Positions 44,415-53,962 are shown, numbered from the stretch's first letter. The stretch: DNA of 64,000 nucleotides from Lachnospiraceae bacterium (GCA_024690605.1 JAILOV010000034.1:56760-120759); one strand, 5' to 3'. Made by a program: numbers and translations. The notes: generated by a model from the sequence alone, not told the origin.

Positions 44415-45267
44415 ACTGGGCGAAAATCAGAAGCTCATGATCGATGAGCTGACGCCGCACGGCGCTTATCTCAGGGAATCCCCGGAGAGGGGAAAGGAAG
44501 CGCAGGGCGCATCGCCGGAACGGGTGCTGCTGCCGAAACGCTATGTGCCGGAAGATGCCGCGGAAGGGGATCCGGTCGACGTGTTTCTGTACAGGGATTC
44601 CGAGGACCGCATGATCGCGACAACGGAGACGCCGAAGCTCATGCTTCATCGGACGGGCCGGCTCACGGTCCGGGAAACCGGGCGGATCGGCGCGTTTCTG
44701 GACTGGGGGCTCGCCAAGGATCTTCTTCTGCCGTTTGCCAATCAGACCGCACGGGTTCATAAAGGTGACGAAGTGCTCTGTGCCCTGATCATTGACAGGA
44801 GCGGACGGCTCGCCGCAACGATGAATGTCTATCCATATCTGGAGAACCGGTCGGACTATCACGCCGGCGACTGGGTCACCGGAACGGTCTATGAGAAAAG
44901 CGACAATTTCGGACTGTTCGTTGCCGTAGATGATCGTTATTCGGGACTGATACCGAAAAAGGAGCTCACGCGACCGATCGCGGTCGGCGAAAGTGTCCGC
45001 GTGCGGGTAGCTCTTGTACAGCCGGACGGGAGACTTTCGCTTTCCCTGCGCGACAAGGCTTATCTGCAGATGGACGCTGATGCGGAACGGCTCTCGGAAT
45101 ATCTGAACAGGGAGGGGCGGATCCCCTTTACGGATAAGGCGGATCCCGTGCGGATCCGGGAAGCCTTCGGGATGAGCAAGAATGAATTCAAACGGGCGGT
45201 CGGACGCCTGTTAAAGGAGGATCGCATCGAGATCGGAGAGACGGAGATCCGACTGAAACGCAATTGA
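44407..45267 (+). CDS. cvfB: CvfB-type S1 RNA-binding protein
   Basis: The 286-residue protein is of the CvfB family: three S1-like OB domains and a C-terminal winged helix. It begins LKLGENQKLMIDELTPHGAYL, matching known family starts, has the LLPFANQT and GDWVTGTVYEKSDNFGLFVAVDDRYSGLIP S1 segments and ends with the FGMSKNEFKRAVGRLLKEDRI winged helix. In Staphylococcus, CvfB affects virulence regulator RNA. The start is TTG at 44407, justified by GGAGG 6 bases upstream; no ATG is near. Confidence 0.9.
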   Translation: MLKLGENQKLMIDELTPHGAYLRESPERGKEAQGASPERVLLPKRYVPEDAAEGDPVDVFLYRDSEDRMIATTETPKLMLHRTGRLTVRETGRIGAFLDWGLAKDLLLPFANQTARVHKGDEVLCALIIDRSGRLAATMNVYPYLENRSDYHAGDWVTGTVYEKSDNFGLFVAVDDRYSGLIPKKELTRPIAVGESVRVRVALVQPDGRLSLSLRDKAYLQMDADAERLSEYLNREGRIPFTDKADPVRIREAFGMSKNEFKRAVGRLLKEDRIEIGETEIRLKRN

Positions 45268-45290
45268 AACGGAATCAAAACAGAAACAGA

Positions 45291-45320
45291 AAAGGCGCCC
45301 CTTTCGGGACGCCTTTCTTT
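45291..45320. terminator. Bidirectional terminator between cvfB and yjfB
   Basis: AAAGGCG (45291-45297) pairs with CGCCTTT (45311-45317), with an inner CCC/GGG stem. CTTT follows on the plus strand and a T-rich run (TTTCTGTTTCTGTTTTG) on the minus strand. Confidence 0.75.
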
Positions 45321-45328
45321 GCGGATCT

Positions 45329-45535
45329 TCAGACGCTCATGTCAAAATTGGCGCCTACAGCGGGGTTGACCGAGAGCTCCATGGAACTGCGCATAAGATC
45401 CTCCAGTGCGCCTCCCTCGGCTCTGGCATTTTCAAGGCTCATGTCCAGCATGGCCACCCCGAACTGTTGCTGTACACGGTTCATGGACATCTCCATGGAC
45501 AGCTTCGGAATGTCGATCATCGTCATGATTTCCAT
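45329..45535 (-). CDS. YjfB-family putative motility protein
   Basis: The 68-residue protein has the compact YjfB pattern: DIPKLSMEMSMNRVQQQFGVAML, then SLENARAEG, then a hydrophobic/acidic tail ending in NPAVGANFDMSV. The family is annotated as putative motility protein; the name rests on co-occurrence with flagella, and no flagellar genes lie in this window. AGGGAGG precedes the ATG by about 8 bases, and a good promoter lies upstream. An in-frame longer reading upstream is not supported. Confidence 0.85.
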   Translation of the reverse strand: MEIMTMIDIPKLSMEMSMNRVQQQFGVAMLDMSLENARAEGGALEDLMRSSMELSVNPAVGANFDMSV

Positions 45536-45590
45536 CGCTTTTCCCTCCCTGGAACAGAACGCATCCCTGCGACAACAGATACCTATCTTT

Positions 45591-45619
45591 ACTATAGCAC
45601 GGGCGCGGTGCAAAGACAA
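45591..45619 (-). promoter_or_regulatory. Sigma-A type promoter for yjfB
   Basis: On the minus strand TTGTCT (45619-45614), 17-base spacer, TATAGT (45596-45591), about 55 bases before the ATG. It looks like the housekeeping sigma rather than sigma-D. Confidence 0.6.
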
Positions 45620-45646
45620 GAAAAACGAGAAAAATAACATTCATTA

Positions 45647-45676
45647 TTGAATCGACATGCAGGTTTATGGTAAAAT
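45647..45676 (+). promoter_or_regulatory. Sigma-A type promoter for the CdaR-type regulator
   Basis: TTGAAT (45647-45652), 18-base spacer and TAAAAT (45671-45676), about 44 bases before the ATG at 45720. Confidence 0.55.
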
Positions 45677-45719
45677 GCTTTACTGAGTGGATTTTTGTTC
45701 ATTTTTCAGCGGAGGCTTC

Positions 45720-46850
45720 ATGATCGCTAAACAGGTCATGCAGAATACGATCGAGGGTCTGGCTGCGATCGCGCATGTCGATCTGCGTGTTCTCGATACG
45801 GACGGCAGGCTCATTGTGTCCGCACCCGCGGCGGGAAAGGACGCGCCGGCGGATGAGGAGAGGACCGTCAGGGAATTTGTGAATTCCCCGGCAGATGCGC
45901 AGGAGATCGGGGGGGATCAGTATTTCAAGATCTTTGACGGCGAACAGCTCGTGTATATCCTGCGGGTGGCCGGCGGCGAAGAGAACGCGCATATGCTCGG
46001 GAAAATGGTGGCTTTTCAGCTTTCGGGGCTGGCGGTTGCCTATCGTGAGCGGTTTGACAGGGATAATTTCGTCAAAAACCTGCTGCTGGACAACCTTCTG
46101 CTGGTAGACATCTACAGTCGTGCCAGAAAACTCAGGATCGCCGAGAATGTCGGACGGGCATGCATGGTGATCCGGCCGGAAAAGGAACGGGACGCCGGCA
46201 CGATCGAGATGATCCGCGGAATGATCGGATCCGGCAGGGGATTTGTGACAGAGATCGATGAGAATGATGTGATCATCGTGCGCGAATTCCCCGAGACGGA
46301 AGAGGAGAGCGGAGAGGAGGCGGAGATCGCCGCCGCACAGACCTTAAAGGAGGAGGCAGGCGCGCTTCTGGAGAAGCTTACCGCGGAGGGATTTGCGGAT
46401 CTGCGTATCTCCTGCGGCACGGTCGTGAGGGATCTCAAGGATGTGAGCCGCTCCTTTAAGGAAGCGAAGATGGCGCTCGAGGTGAGCCGGATCTTCTATG
46501 AAAATGAGCGTGTGATCTGCTACAGTGAGCTGGGGATCGGACGGCTGATCTATCAGCTGCCGCTGCCGCTGTGCCGCATGTTCCTCTCCGAGACCTTTGG
46601 TGAATGCCGGCCGGAGCGGGATATCGATCAGGAGATCATCGATACCGTGGACGTCTTTTTTGAGAACAGCCTGAATGTCTCGGAGACCTCGCGAAAGCTG
46701 TTCATCCACCGGAACACGCTGGTCTACCGCCTGGACAAACTGCAGAAGATCACAGGGCTGGATGTCCGGGTGTTTGAGGATGCCATGACCTACCGCATTG
46801 CGATGATGGTTGTGAGATACATGAAATATATGGAAGATATCAGTTACTAG
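45720..46850 (+). CDS. CdaR/PucR-type helix-turn-helix transcriptional regulator
   Basis: The 376-residue protein has a C-terminal PucR-type HTH, seen as NVSETSRKLFIHRNTLVYRLDKLQKITGLDV, which binds DNA. The N-terminal part (AIAHVDLRVLDTDGRLI) resembles a diacid-sensing or PAS-like domain of CdaR regulators, and a GGDEF-like/PucR linker fills the middle. The ligand is unknown. ATG 45720 has AGCGGAGG upstream, preferred to an upstream in-frame ATG at 45687. ftsE starts 15 bases downstream, so it may be co-transcribed with the division genes. Confidence 0.85.
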   Translation: MIAKQVMQNTIEGLAAIAHVDLRVLDTDGRLIVSAPAAGKDAPADEERTVREFVNSPADAQEIGGDQYFKIFDGEQLVYILRVAGGEENAHMLGKMVAFQLSGLAVAYRERFDRDNFVKNLLLDNLLLVDIYSRARKLRIAENVGRACMVIRPEKERDAGTIEMIRGMIGSGRGFVTEIDENDVIIVREFPETEEESGEEAEIAAAQTLKEEAGALLEKLTAEGFADLRISCGTVVRDLKDVSRSFKEAKMALEVSRIFYENERVICYSELGIGRLIYQLPLPLCRMFLSETFGECRPERDIDQEIIDTVDVFFENSLNVSETSRKLFIHRNTLVYRLDKLQKITGLDVRVFEDAMTYRIAMMVVRYMKYMEDISY

Positions 46851-46865
46851 ATCGGAGGAAATGAT

Positions 46866-47603
46866 ATGTTTGCACCGCCAAGACGACGGGCCAGAAAGGT
46901 CCCGCCGGATGAGATCATCACGCTGGAGCATGTGAGCAAATCCTACACCAGAAATGTTCCCGCATTAAACGATATCAATCTGCATATCCGGCGCGGTGAA
47001 TTCGTGTTCATCGTCGGTGATTCCGGCTCGGGAAAATCGACACTGATCAAGCTTCTCCTCAGGGAGCTGGTGCCGACGGAGGGCAGGATCACCGTCATGG
47101 GCTATGATCTGGTGCGCATCCGCCACGGCAAGATCCCGAAGTTCAGAAGAAATCTCGGGATCGTGTTCCAGGATTTCCGTCTGCTGAAGGACCGCAATGT
47201 CTATGAAAACGTGGCATTTGCGCAGCGCATCGTGCAGACACCCGGCAGAGAGATCCGCAAGAATGTGCCTGCGATCCTCGCAACGGTGGGACTTGCGGGA
47301 AAGTATAAGAACAAGATCCGACAGCTTTCCGGCGGGGAGCAGCAGCGTGTGGCACTGGCCAGAGCGCTGGTCAACAAGCCGGCGATCCTTCTTGCGGATG
47401 AGCCTACCGGAAATCTGGATCCGAATATCACCTGGGAGATCATGCGGCTTTTGGAGAAGATCAACGAGAACGGGACGACGGTCATTGTCGTCACGCACAA
47501 CAAGGAAGTCGTGAATGTCATGAAGAAGCGCGTCGTCACTCTGCGAAGAGGCGTGATCGTCGAGGATGAGGAAGAGGGGGTTTATCGCGATGAGGAGGAT
47601 TAG
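46866..47603 (+). CDS. ftsE: FtsE, cell-division ABC ATPase
   Basis: FtsE drives FtsX to activate cell-wall hydrolases at the septum. The 245 residues hold Walker A GDSGSGKST, Q-loop FQDFRLL (the FtsE-typical form), signature LSGGEQQR and Walker B ILLADEPTGNLDPN. A short basic N-terminal extension (FAPPRRRARKV) precedes the conserved ITLEHVSKSY. GGAGG precedes the ATG. The ftsX start overlaps its end by 14 bases. Confidence 0.95.
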   Translation: MFAPPRRRARKVPPDEIITLEHVSKSYTRNVPALNDINLHIRRGEFVFIVGDSGSGKSTLIKLLLRELVPTEGRITVMGYDLVRIRHGKIPKFRRNLGIVFQDFRLLKDRNVYENVAFAQRIVQTPGREIRKNVPAILATVGLAGKYKNKIRQLSGGEQQRVALARALVNKPAILLADEPTGNLDPNITWEIMRLLEKINENGTTVIVVTHNKEVVNVMKKRVVTLRRGVIVEDEEEGVYRDEED

Positions 47604-48489
47604 CACCTTTTTCTACACCATCGGTCAGGGCTTCCGTGGTCTGACCCGGAACAGGTGGTATACGCTGGCGTCGATCGCGACGATCGCGGCCTGCCTGTTC
47701 CTTTTCGGTCTTTTCTACACGATCGTCATGAATTTCCAGAACATGGTCCGCGCGGCGGAGGAGGGCGTATCGGTCACGGTGTTCTTCAACGAGGGCGTGA
47801 CGGAGGAACAGATCCTGGCGATCCAGTCCGCGCTGGAACAGCGGTCCGAGGTGCGCAAGGTGGATTACATCTCCGCGGACGCGGCCTGGGAGGGCTTCAA
47901 GGAGGGTTATCTCGGGCCTTATGCTGACGGGTTTACCGAGAATCCGCTCATCGATTCGGCCAACCTCCAGATCTATCTGAGCGATGTTTCCATGCAGCCG
48001 AATCTGGTGACATTTCTGGAGTCCATCGACGGCGTGCGCGAGGTCAACCGTTCGGAGGTCACGGCGTCGACGCTTTCGGGCGTGAACCGTCTGGTGGCCT
48101 ATATCTCCGTTGCCATCATCGCCATCCTGTTCGCTGTTTCGATCTTCCTGATCAGCAACACCGTGACGATCGGTATTTCCGTGCGGCAGGATGAGATCAC
48201 GATCATGAAATACATCGGGGCCACCGACTATTTCGTGCGGGCACCTTTTGTCATCGAGTGTATGCTGATCGGACTCATCGGCTCGGCGATCCCGCTGGCG
48301 GCCCTCTGGTTCCTGTACGGACAGGCGACGGAGTTTATCGGCGGGCGGTTCTCCATTCTGTCGAATCTCCTGCGTTTTCTGCCGATCGAGACCATCTTCG
48401 AACGACTGGCCCCCGCCACGCTCATCATCGGTGTCGGGATCGGTTTCCTCGGCAGCTTTGTGACGGTCAGACGGCATCTCAGGGTTTGA
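47590..48489 (+). CDS. ftsX: FtsX, cell-division ABC permease
   Basis: The 299-residue membrane partner of FtsE has TM1 near residues 22-45 (WYTLASIATIAACLFLFGLFY), a large extracytoplasmic loop that recruits the hydrolase, and three TM helices from VAYISVAIIAILFAVSIFLI. The cytoplasmic VRQDEITIMKYIGATD loop meets FtsE. ATG 47590 overlaps ftsE. The next gene, an M23 peptidase, starts 9 bases after the stop and is the probable target. Confidence 0.95.
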   Translation: MRRISTFFYTIGQGFRGLTRNRWYTLASIATIAACLFLFGLFYTIVMNFQNMVRAAEEGVSVTVFFNEGVTEEQILAIQSALEQRSEVRKVDYISADAAWEGFKEGYLGPYADGFTENPLIDSANLQIYLSDVSMQPNLVTFLESIDGVREVNRSEVTASTLSGVNRLVAYISVAIIAILFAVSIFLISNTVTIGISVRQDEITIMKYIGATDYFVRAPFVIECMLIGLIGSAIPLAALWFLYGQATEFIGGRFSILSNLLRFLPIETIFERLAPATLIIGVGIGFLGSFVTVRRHLRV

Positions 48490-48497
48490 CGGAGCGG

Positions 48498-49751
48498 ATG
48501 ACCCGGCTGTCGGAAAAAAAGACATTTTCCGGAAGGCGGCGCCCGACGTTCATCCGCGCCGCCGTCCTGCTTCTCTGCCTTGCGGGTGTGCTGACGGCAA
48601 GCCCGGCAAGGCTTGTTTCTTATGCGGTCCCTACGGAAGAATCGATCAAGGAGCAGGAGAGCAAGATCGCGCAGCAGAAAAAAGAGCGCGACGCGCTCAA
48701 GTCCAACATGACCGATCTGGAAAAGGTGAAGGCCCAGCTGCAGAAGAGCAAGAATGACCTGGACGCCTATGTGAAGGAACTGGACGACAATCTGGCGGAT
48801 ATCGAAGCGAAGATCGAGGAGCTGACCCGGCAGATCACCCAGAAGGAAGAGGACATCAGGAGAACGGAGGAGGAACTGGCAGAGGCGACCGCCGTGCAGG
48901 AAGCGCAGTATGAGGCGATGAAGCAGCGCATCCGTTTCATGTACGAGAAGGGGGACACCTATTATCTGGCGCTCCTGTTCGAGGCGGACAGCTATTCCGA
49001 TATGCTCAACCGCGCGGAGTATATCGAGAAGATCTCCGCCTATGACCGGAAGAAACTGGACGAGTATATCGCGAACACGGAATATGTCGCGCTGGTCGAG
49101 GAGACGCTTAAGGAAGAAAAAGAAACGCTGGAGGCGGCCAACGAGGAAGTGAAGGCGGAACAGGATTCCGTGCAGGCGCTTCTGGCCGAGAAGAACGAAC
49201 AGATCAACTCCGTTTCCGCGGAGATCGGAGACAAGGAACAGAAGATCGCGGCCTACAAGGAATCGATCGAGCGCGAAAACGCCGAGATCGCCGCTTTGGA
49301 AAAGGCGGTGGCGGCGGACAAGGCGGCGCTGGCGGAGGCGAACCGCAGGGTCTACAACGGCGGTGTGTTCGCTTGGCCCTGCCCGAAATATACCAGGATA
49401 TCGGATAACTACGGAATGCGCGTGCATCCGACGCTGGGCGTCAATATGATGCATAACGGCGTCGATATGGCGGCACCCTACGGGACTGCGATCGTCGCCG
49501 CCTATGACGGCAAGGTGGTCGCCGCGGATTATTCCTCGTCGATGGGTAACTATATCATGATCGATCACGGCAGCGGACTCTACACGCTTTATATGCACTG
49601 TTCATCGCTCTCGGTTTCCCGCGGCAAAGAGGTCTCCAAAGGGCAGGTCATCGCGGCGGTCGGTTCCACCGGGCGCTCCACGGGCAATCACCTGCACTTC
49701 GGCGTGCGCCTGAACGGAAACTATGTGAGTCCGTGGAACTATCTGGGCTGA
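48498..49751 (+). CDS. M23 (LytM) peptidase with coiled coil, EnvC/PcsB-like
   Basis: The 417-residue secreted protein has a signal peptide or anchor (about 20-45: FIRAAVLLLCLAGVLTASPA), a long coiled coil (about 50-280) for FtsX contact and a LytM domain. Zinc ligands are seen as H in MMHNGVDMAA, D in the same motif and the HLHFGV pair. The fold GLYTLYMHCSSLSVSRGKEVSKGQVI is standard. The enzyme likely cleaves peptidoglycan cross-bridges during division, switched on by FtsEX. GGAG precedes the ATG. Confidence 0.93.
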   Translation: MTRLSEKKTFSGRRRPTFIRAAVLLLCLAGVLTASPARLVSYAVPTEESIKEQESKIAQQKKERDALKSNMTDLEKVKAQLQKSKNDLDAYVKELDDNLADIEAKIEELTRQITQKEEDIRRTEEELAEATAVQEAQYEAMKQRIRFMYEKGDTYYLALLFEADSYSDMLNRAEYIEKISAYDRKKLDEYIANTEYVALVEETLKEEKETLEAANEEVKAEQDSVQALLAEKNEQINSVSAEIGDKEQKIAAYKESIERENAEIAALEKAVAADKAALAEANRRVYNGGVFAWPCPKYTRISDNYGMRVHPTLGVNMMHNGVDMAAPYGTAIVAAYDGKVVAADYSSSMGNYIMIDHGSGLYTLYMHCSSLSVSRGKEVSKGQVIAAVGSTGRSTGNHLHFGVRLNGNYVSPWNYLG

Positions 49752-49798
49752 ATCCGAGGCGGGCAGCCAATTGTATTTATAAGGAGACATATTACACG

Positions 49799-51025
49799 AT
49801 GGAAAACGAACAACAGCGTTCCGGGAGCGGGCTCCCGTTTTTTTTAGGGATCGTTTGCGGCGTCCTCATGATGATGAGCGTCGCCTTCATTCTGGCGGTC
49901 TTTCTGCGTATGGGGGTCCTGCGGTTCCCTCTGTTCTCATCGCGGGGGGGCGAGCTGCTCGATGAGTCGACAAAGCAGAAGATCGCGCTGATCGAGGACA
50001 GCATCCGGACAAATTTCTACCGGACCGAGCTGGACGATGATGCGCTGCGGGACGGCTTTTACCGCGGGATGGTGGATGCGCTGGATGATCCGTATTCCGT
50101 CTACTACACGGAAGAGGAATTTCGTGAGATCATGTCGGATATCGAGGGCGTCTATGAGGGGATCGGTGCCTATCTGATGCAGACAGAGGAATCCGAGTAT
50201 CCCGTGATCACCGGGACGATCAGCGGTTCGCCTGCGGAGGCGGCGGGACTGGTGGAGAACGACCTGCTGACTGCCGTGGAGGGAGAGACGACGAGAGGGC
50301 TGGATCTGACGACGATCGTCTCCCGCGTGAAGGGAAAGCGCGGCACGACCGTGAACCTGACGATCCAGCGGGGAGCGGAGACCCTGGAGGTTCCGATCGT
50401 CAGAGAACAGATCGAATCCCCCACCGTGGTGACGGAAGATCCGGAGAACGGGATCGGATATCTCCGGATCACGGAATTCGATGATGTGACACCCGATCAG
50501 TTTGCCGAGGGTCTTTCCGAACTGCGGGAAAAAGGGATGCGCGGTCTGCTGCTCGATCTTCGCAGCAATACCGGCGGCAATCTCGATGCGGTCTGTGACA
50601 TCGCGAGACAGATCCTCCCCGAGGGCGTGATCGTCTACACGCTGGACCGCGAGGGAAACAGAGAGGACTACACCTGCGACGGGAAGCACATGGCGGATTT
50701 CCCGATCGTGGTGCTGACAAACGGCTACACGGCCAGTGCTTCCGAGATCCTGGCCGGCGCGATCCGCGACCACGGGCTGGGGAAACTGGTGGGTACGACG
50801 ACCTTCGGCAAGGGGGTCGTGCAGCGGATCTACCAGCTGGGGGACGAGACGGCGATCAAGCTGACGGTGGAGAGTTATTACACGCCATCCGGATATGACC
50901 TGAACGGTGTGGGGATCGATCCCGATGAAGAGGTGCTCTACGACAGCGAGGCCTATCAGAAGGACGGGACCGATAACCAGCGCGTGCGCGCGGAGGAGAT
51001 CCTGCGCGGGATGCTGGGCTCCTGA
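49799..51025 (+). CDS. S41 C-terminal processing peptidase (CtpA-like) with PDZ domain
   Basis: The 408-residue protease has an N-terminal TM helix (about 14-36), an S41 N-domain (IEDSIRTNFYRTELDDDALRDGF), a PDZ domain (about residues 115-195) and the S41 core. The catalytic Ser is in NGYTASASEILAGAI and the Lys in TTFGKGVVQ. The start at 49799 has AAGGAG 12 bases upstream. It follows the M23 gene by 47 bases and is the common fourth member of this division cluster in Clostridia. Confidence 0.94.
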   Translation: MENEQQRSGSGLPFFLGIVCGVLMMMSVAFILAVFLRMGVLRFPLFSSRGGELLDESTKQKIALIEDSIRTNFYRTELDDDALRDGFYRGMVDALDDPYSVYYTEEEFREIMSDIEGVYEGIGAYLMQTEESEYPVITGTISGSPAEAAGLVENDLLTAVEGETTRGLDLTTIVSRVKGKRGTTVNLTIQRGAETLEVPIVREQIESPTVVTEDPENGIGYLRITEFDDVTPDQFAEGLSELREKGMRGLLLDLRSNTGGNLDAVCDIARQILPEGVIVYTLDREGNREDYTCDGKHMADFPIVVLTNGYTASASEILAGAIRDHGLGKLVGTTTFGKGVVQRIYQLGDETAIKLTVESYYTPSGYDLNGVGIDPDEEVLYDSEAYQKDGTDNQRVRAEEILRGMLGS

Positions 51026-51068
51026 CAGCCGACGGCGATTCAGAAAAGAGGAGTAAGAAGCAGGGATC

Positions 51069-52997
51069 ATGTGCGGGATCTGCGGGTTCATCTCAAAAAG
51101 AAATCTGACACAGGCGGATCTGATCCGGATGAACGACACCATGCGTCATCGGGGACCGGATGATGCCGGTGTTGAGATGTATGCCGGCCGCGGGGGCTTC
51201 ACCGTGGGACTAGCACAGAGAAGACTGGCGATCAGGGATCTGTCGCCGCTCGGACACCAGCCCATGCACGCGGCAACGGAACAGCTGGTGGTCGTGTTCA
51301 ACGGAGAGATCTACAACACAGCGCAGCTGAAGGAAGAACTGGCGGATTATCCGTTCCGGTCGACCTGTGATACGGAGGTGATCCTTGCTGCTTATCTGCA
51401 GTGGGGAGAGGATTTCCTCGCGCATCTGTCCGGCATGTTCGCCCTGGCGCTGCTGGACAGAGAGCAGGGGTGGATGATCCTCGCGCGCGACCGGATCGGC
51501 AAGAAACCGCTCTATTACTGGCGTGACGGCGGCAATCTGGTCTTCGGCTCCACGCTTGCACCGCTCATGACCTGCCCGGGGTTCACGAAGGAACTTGACC
51601 GGCGGGTTCTGCCGCGGTTTCTTTTCCAGCAGTACATCCACGCGCCGGAGAGCATCTTCCGGGATGTGTATCAGCTCTGCCCCGGGGAGATGATGACGGT
51701 CCGGATCGCGGATCAGCTTGCCATCGAAAAGAAGAAATACTGGGATGTCGCGGAGCGCTATGCGGCGCTTTCGGCTGAACCGGTCGCGGACTATGACGAA
51801 GGGAAGGCGGAATTAAAGCGGCTGCTGTCCCTTGCGGTAAAGGACCGTCTGGTCGCGGATGTGCCGGTGGGGATGTTCCTCTCCGGCGGATATGACTCTT
51901 CCCTGGTGACGGCGCTGGCACAGGAAGTGTCGGACGCGCCGGTGCGCACCTTTTCCGTTGGCTTTGAGGACAGGACCTTTGATGAATCCGCCGCGGCGGA
52001 GGCCGTGGCAGCGCATCTGGGCACGAAGCATACCACGAGAGTCATCGGGGAAAAAGACATGTATGCGCTCGTGGAGAGCCTGCCGCGCTATTTTGACGAA
52101 CCCTTCGCGGACACCTCGCAGATCCCGACGATGCTGGTCGCGGAGACAGCGAAGCAGCAGGTGGCGGTGGCGCTTTCCGGAGACGGCGGCGACGAGTTTT
52201 TCTGCGGCTACAATATCTATGATCATGTGGCACAGGCACAGCGGCTCGACGGTGCCGGGCTTGCGGCACATCTTCTCGGAAAGATCCCGCTGGGCGGCGG
52301 CAAAACGCTCTCGGACCGGTATCCGTTTCAGGTGCGTGTCGTGGCGGAAAACCGTGACGCGCGTACGAGGACGCAGATCGTTTCCGGAAGCTATCTCGAC
52401 GCGGCGATGGGCTTCGTCGGCGCGAACACGGACAGCGAAAAAGGGCGTCTCCTCCTGTCGGAAATGCTGCCGATCCGCTATCCGGTCGAGGACCGCTATC
52501 CTGCCAGAGACTGGCAGGTGGTGCGGATGCTCCTGGACATGGACACCTATCTCCCGAGCGACATCCTGTGCAAGGTGGACCGCGCCTCCATGCGCGTGTC
52601 TCTGGAGGCCCGATGTCCGATCCTGGATACGCGGGTCATGGAATACAGCTTCCGTCTGCCGCACGCGTTCAAGTACCGGAATGGCGAGAAGAAGGCGATC
52701 CTCAAGGACATCGCCTGTGACTACATCCCCCGGGAGCTGCTGGATCGGCCCAAACAGGGATTCACGCCACCGATCGACACCTGGCTCAGAGGGCCGCTGC
52801 AAAAGGAACTTCTGGATTATGCGGGGGTGCGCTTCCTCAGGAATCAGGGGATCTTCGATCCGGAATACGTGACGAAATATGTCACAGACTATATTTTGAA
52901 GGGGGACGCGGGGCCGGGCAGCGGCGCCAATCCCTCCAAACTGGTGTGGTCGTTTTTTGTCTTTCAGAAGTGGCTGAAACAATACGGAGGACGATGA
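51069..52997 (+). CDS. asnB: Asparagine synthetase (glutamine-hydrolysing) AsnB, copy 1
   Basis: The 642-residue enzyme has an N-terminal class II glutaminase domain starting Met-Cys-Gly-Ile-Cys, so Cys2 is the nucleophile. It has MRHRGPDDAG, QRRLAIRDL, NGEIYN and CDTEV ligand motifs. The C-terminal domain carries the PP-loop SGGYDSS and the DEFFCGYN region. It could make asparagine from aspartate, or amidate another carboxyl group such as a uronic acid, as some AsnB paralogues in glycan clusters do. It starts the surface-glycan locus, and a TupA-type gene overlaps its stop. Confidence 0.85.
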   Translation: MCGICGFISKRNLTQADLIRMNDTMRHRGPDDAGVEMYAGRGGFTVGLAQRRLAIRDLSPLGHQPMHAATEQLVVVFNGEIYNTAQLKEELADYPFRSTCDTEVILAAYLQWGEDFLAHLSGMFALALLDREQGWMILARDRIGKKPLYYWRDGGNLVFGSTLAPLMTCPGFTKELDRRVLPRFLFQQYIHAPESIFRDVYQLCPGEMMTVRIADQLAIEKKKYWDVAERYAALSAEPVADYDEGKAELKRLLSLAVKDRLVADVPVGMFLSGGYDSSLVTALAQEVSDAPVRTFSVGFEDRTFDESAAAEAVAAHLGTKHTTRVIGEKDMYALVESLPRYFDEPFADTSQIPTMLVAETAKQQVAVALSGDGGDEFFCGYNIYDHVAQAQRLDGAGLAAHLLGKIPLGGGKTLSDRYPFQVRVVAENRDARTRTQIVSGSYLDAAMGFVGANTDSEKGRLLLSEMLPIRYPVEDRYPARDWQVVRMLLDMDTYLPSDILCKVDRASMRVSLEARCPILDTRVMEYSFRLPHAFKYRNGEKKAILKDIACDYIPRELLDRPKQGFTPPIDTWLRGPLQKELLDYAGVRFLRNQGIFDPEYVTKYVTDYILKGDAGPGSGANPSKLVWSFFVFQKWLKQYGGR

Positions 52998-53962
52998 TGG
53001 ATTTCGCACATTTCATGAGAACGGCGGGCAGATTTCTGACGGATCCGGCGAAACGGTTCAATTATCTCGCGAAACTCGGCATTTATGACCGCATGCCGGA
53101 CGAGGAATATCTGACAAGGATCTTCTATAATGAGCTGGGCTATCCGCTGGATCTTCAGGATCCCAAAACCTTTAACGAGAAGCAGCAGTGGCTCAAGATC
53201 AACGGCTTTTACCCGATCTACACGGACTACGCGGACAAGGTCAAGGTCAAAAAGTTGGTCGCCGGCATCCTGGGGGAGGAATACATCATACCGACCTATG
53301 CCGTGTGGGAGCGGGCGGAGGATATCGATTTTGACAGTCTGCCCGACCGGTTTGTCATGAAATGCAACCACACCTCTTCGGTGGGGATCTGCATCTGCAA
53401 GGACAAGAACACGCTGGATCGGGAAGCGGTGCGGCGCATGATGAGAAAGGCGCTGAAGACGGACTATTTTTCCTATCGCAGGGAAAAGGTCTACCGCGAT
53501 ATCGAGCGCAGGATCCTTGCGGAGGAGATGCTCTTCGGTGAGGACGGCGCGGAGCCAGCGGACTACAAGGTCTATGTGTTCAACGGAAAGAGCGGACTGA
53601 TCGAGATGGACATCGACCGCTTCACCAATCACCGCCGGAATTTCTATGACCGGGAATGGAATTATGTGCCCTTTGCCCAGTCCTCGTGTTTTGCGACGGA
53701 TCCGGGCTACCGCGTGCCGGACAAGGTTAAGGAGCAGGGGACAAAGCTGTTTGAACTGGCGGAAAAGGTGACGGCCGGGATCGGGACAAATCCGCCCTAT
53801 CTGCGGGTGGATTTCTACATCGCACAGGACAAGATCCTGTTCGGAGAAGTGACCTTTTATGATGCTGCCGGTCTGGAGCGTTTTCAGCCCGAGGAATATG
53901 ACCGGAAGCTCGGCGACATGATCGATCTGACGAATGCGCGCGCACCGGAGGCGGATGCTTGA
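52997..53962 (+). CDS. TupA-type ATP-grasp protein
   Basis: The 321-residue protein is of the ATPgrasp_TupA family. Seen are FYNELGYPLDLQDPKTFNEKQQWLK near the start, YTDYADKVKVKKLV, FVMKCNHTSSVGICICKD (nucleotide-binding loop) and LRVDFYIAQDKILFGEVTFYDAAG at the metal-binding end. TupA was named from teichuronopeptide synthesis, in which an ATP-grasp ligase joins amino acids to a glycan. The start at 52997 lies 6 bases after GGAGG; a tandem ATG at 52994 is possible. The stop overlaps the next TTG start. Confidence 0.85.
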   Translation: MDFAHFMRTAGRFLTDPAKRFNYLAKLGIYDRMPDEEYLTRIFYNELGYPLDLQDPKTFNEKQQWLKINGFYPIYTDYADKVKVKKLVAGILGEEYIIPTYAVWERAEDIDFDSLPDRFVMKCNHTSSVGICICKDKNTLDREAVRRMMRKALKTDYFSYRREKVYRDIERRILAEEMLFGEDGAEPADYKVYVFNGKSGLIEMDIDRFTNHRRNFYDREWNYVPFAQSSCFATDPGYRVPDKVKEQGTKLFELAEKVTAGIGTNPPYLRVDFYIAQDKILFGEVTFYDAAGLERFQPEEYDRKLGDMIDLTNARAPEADA

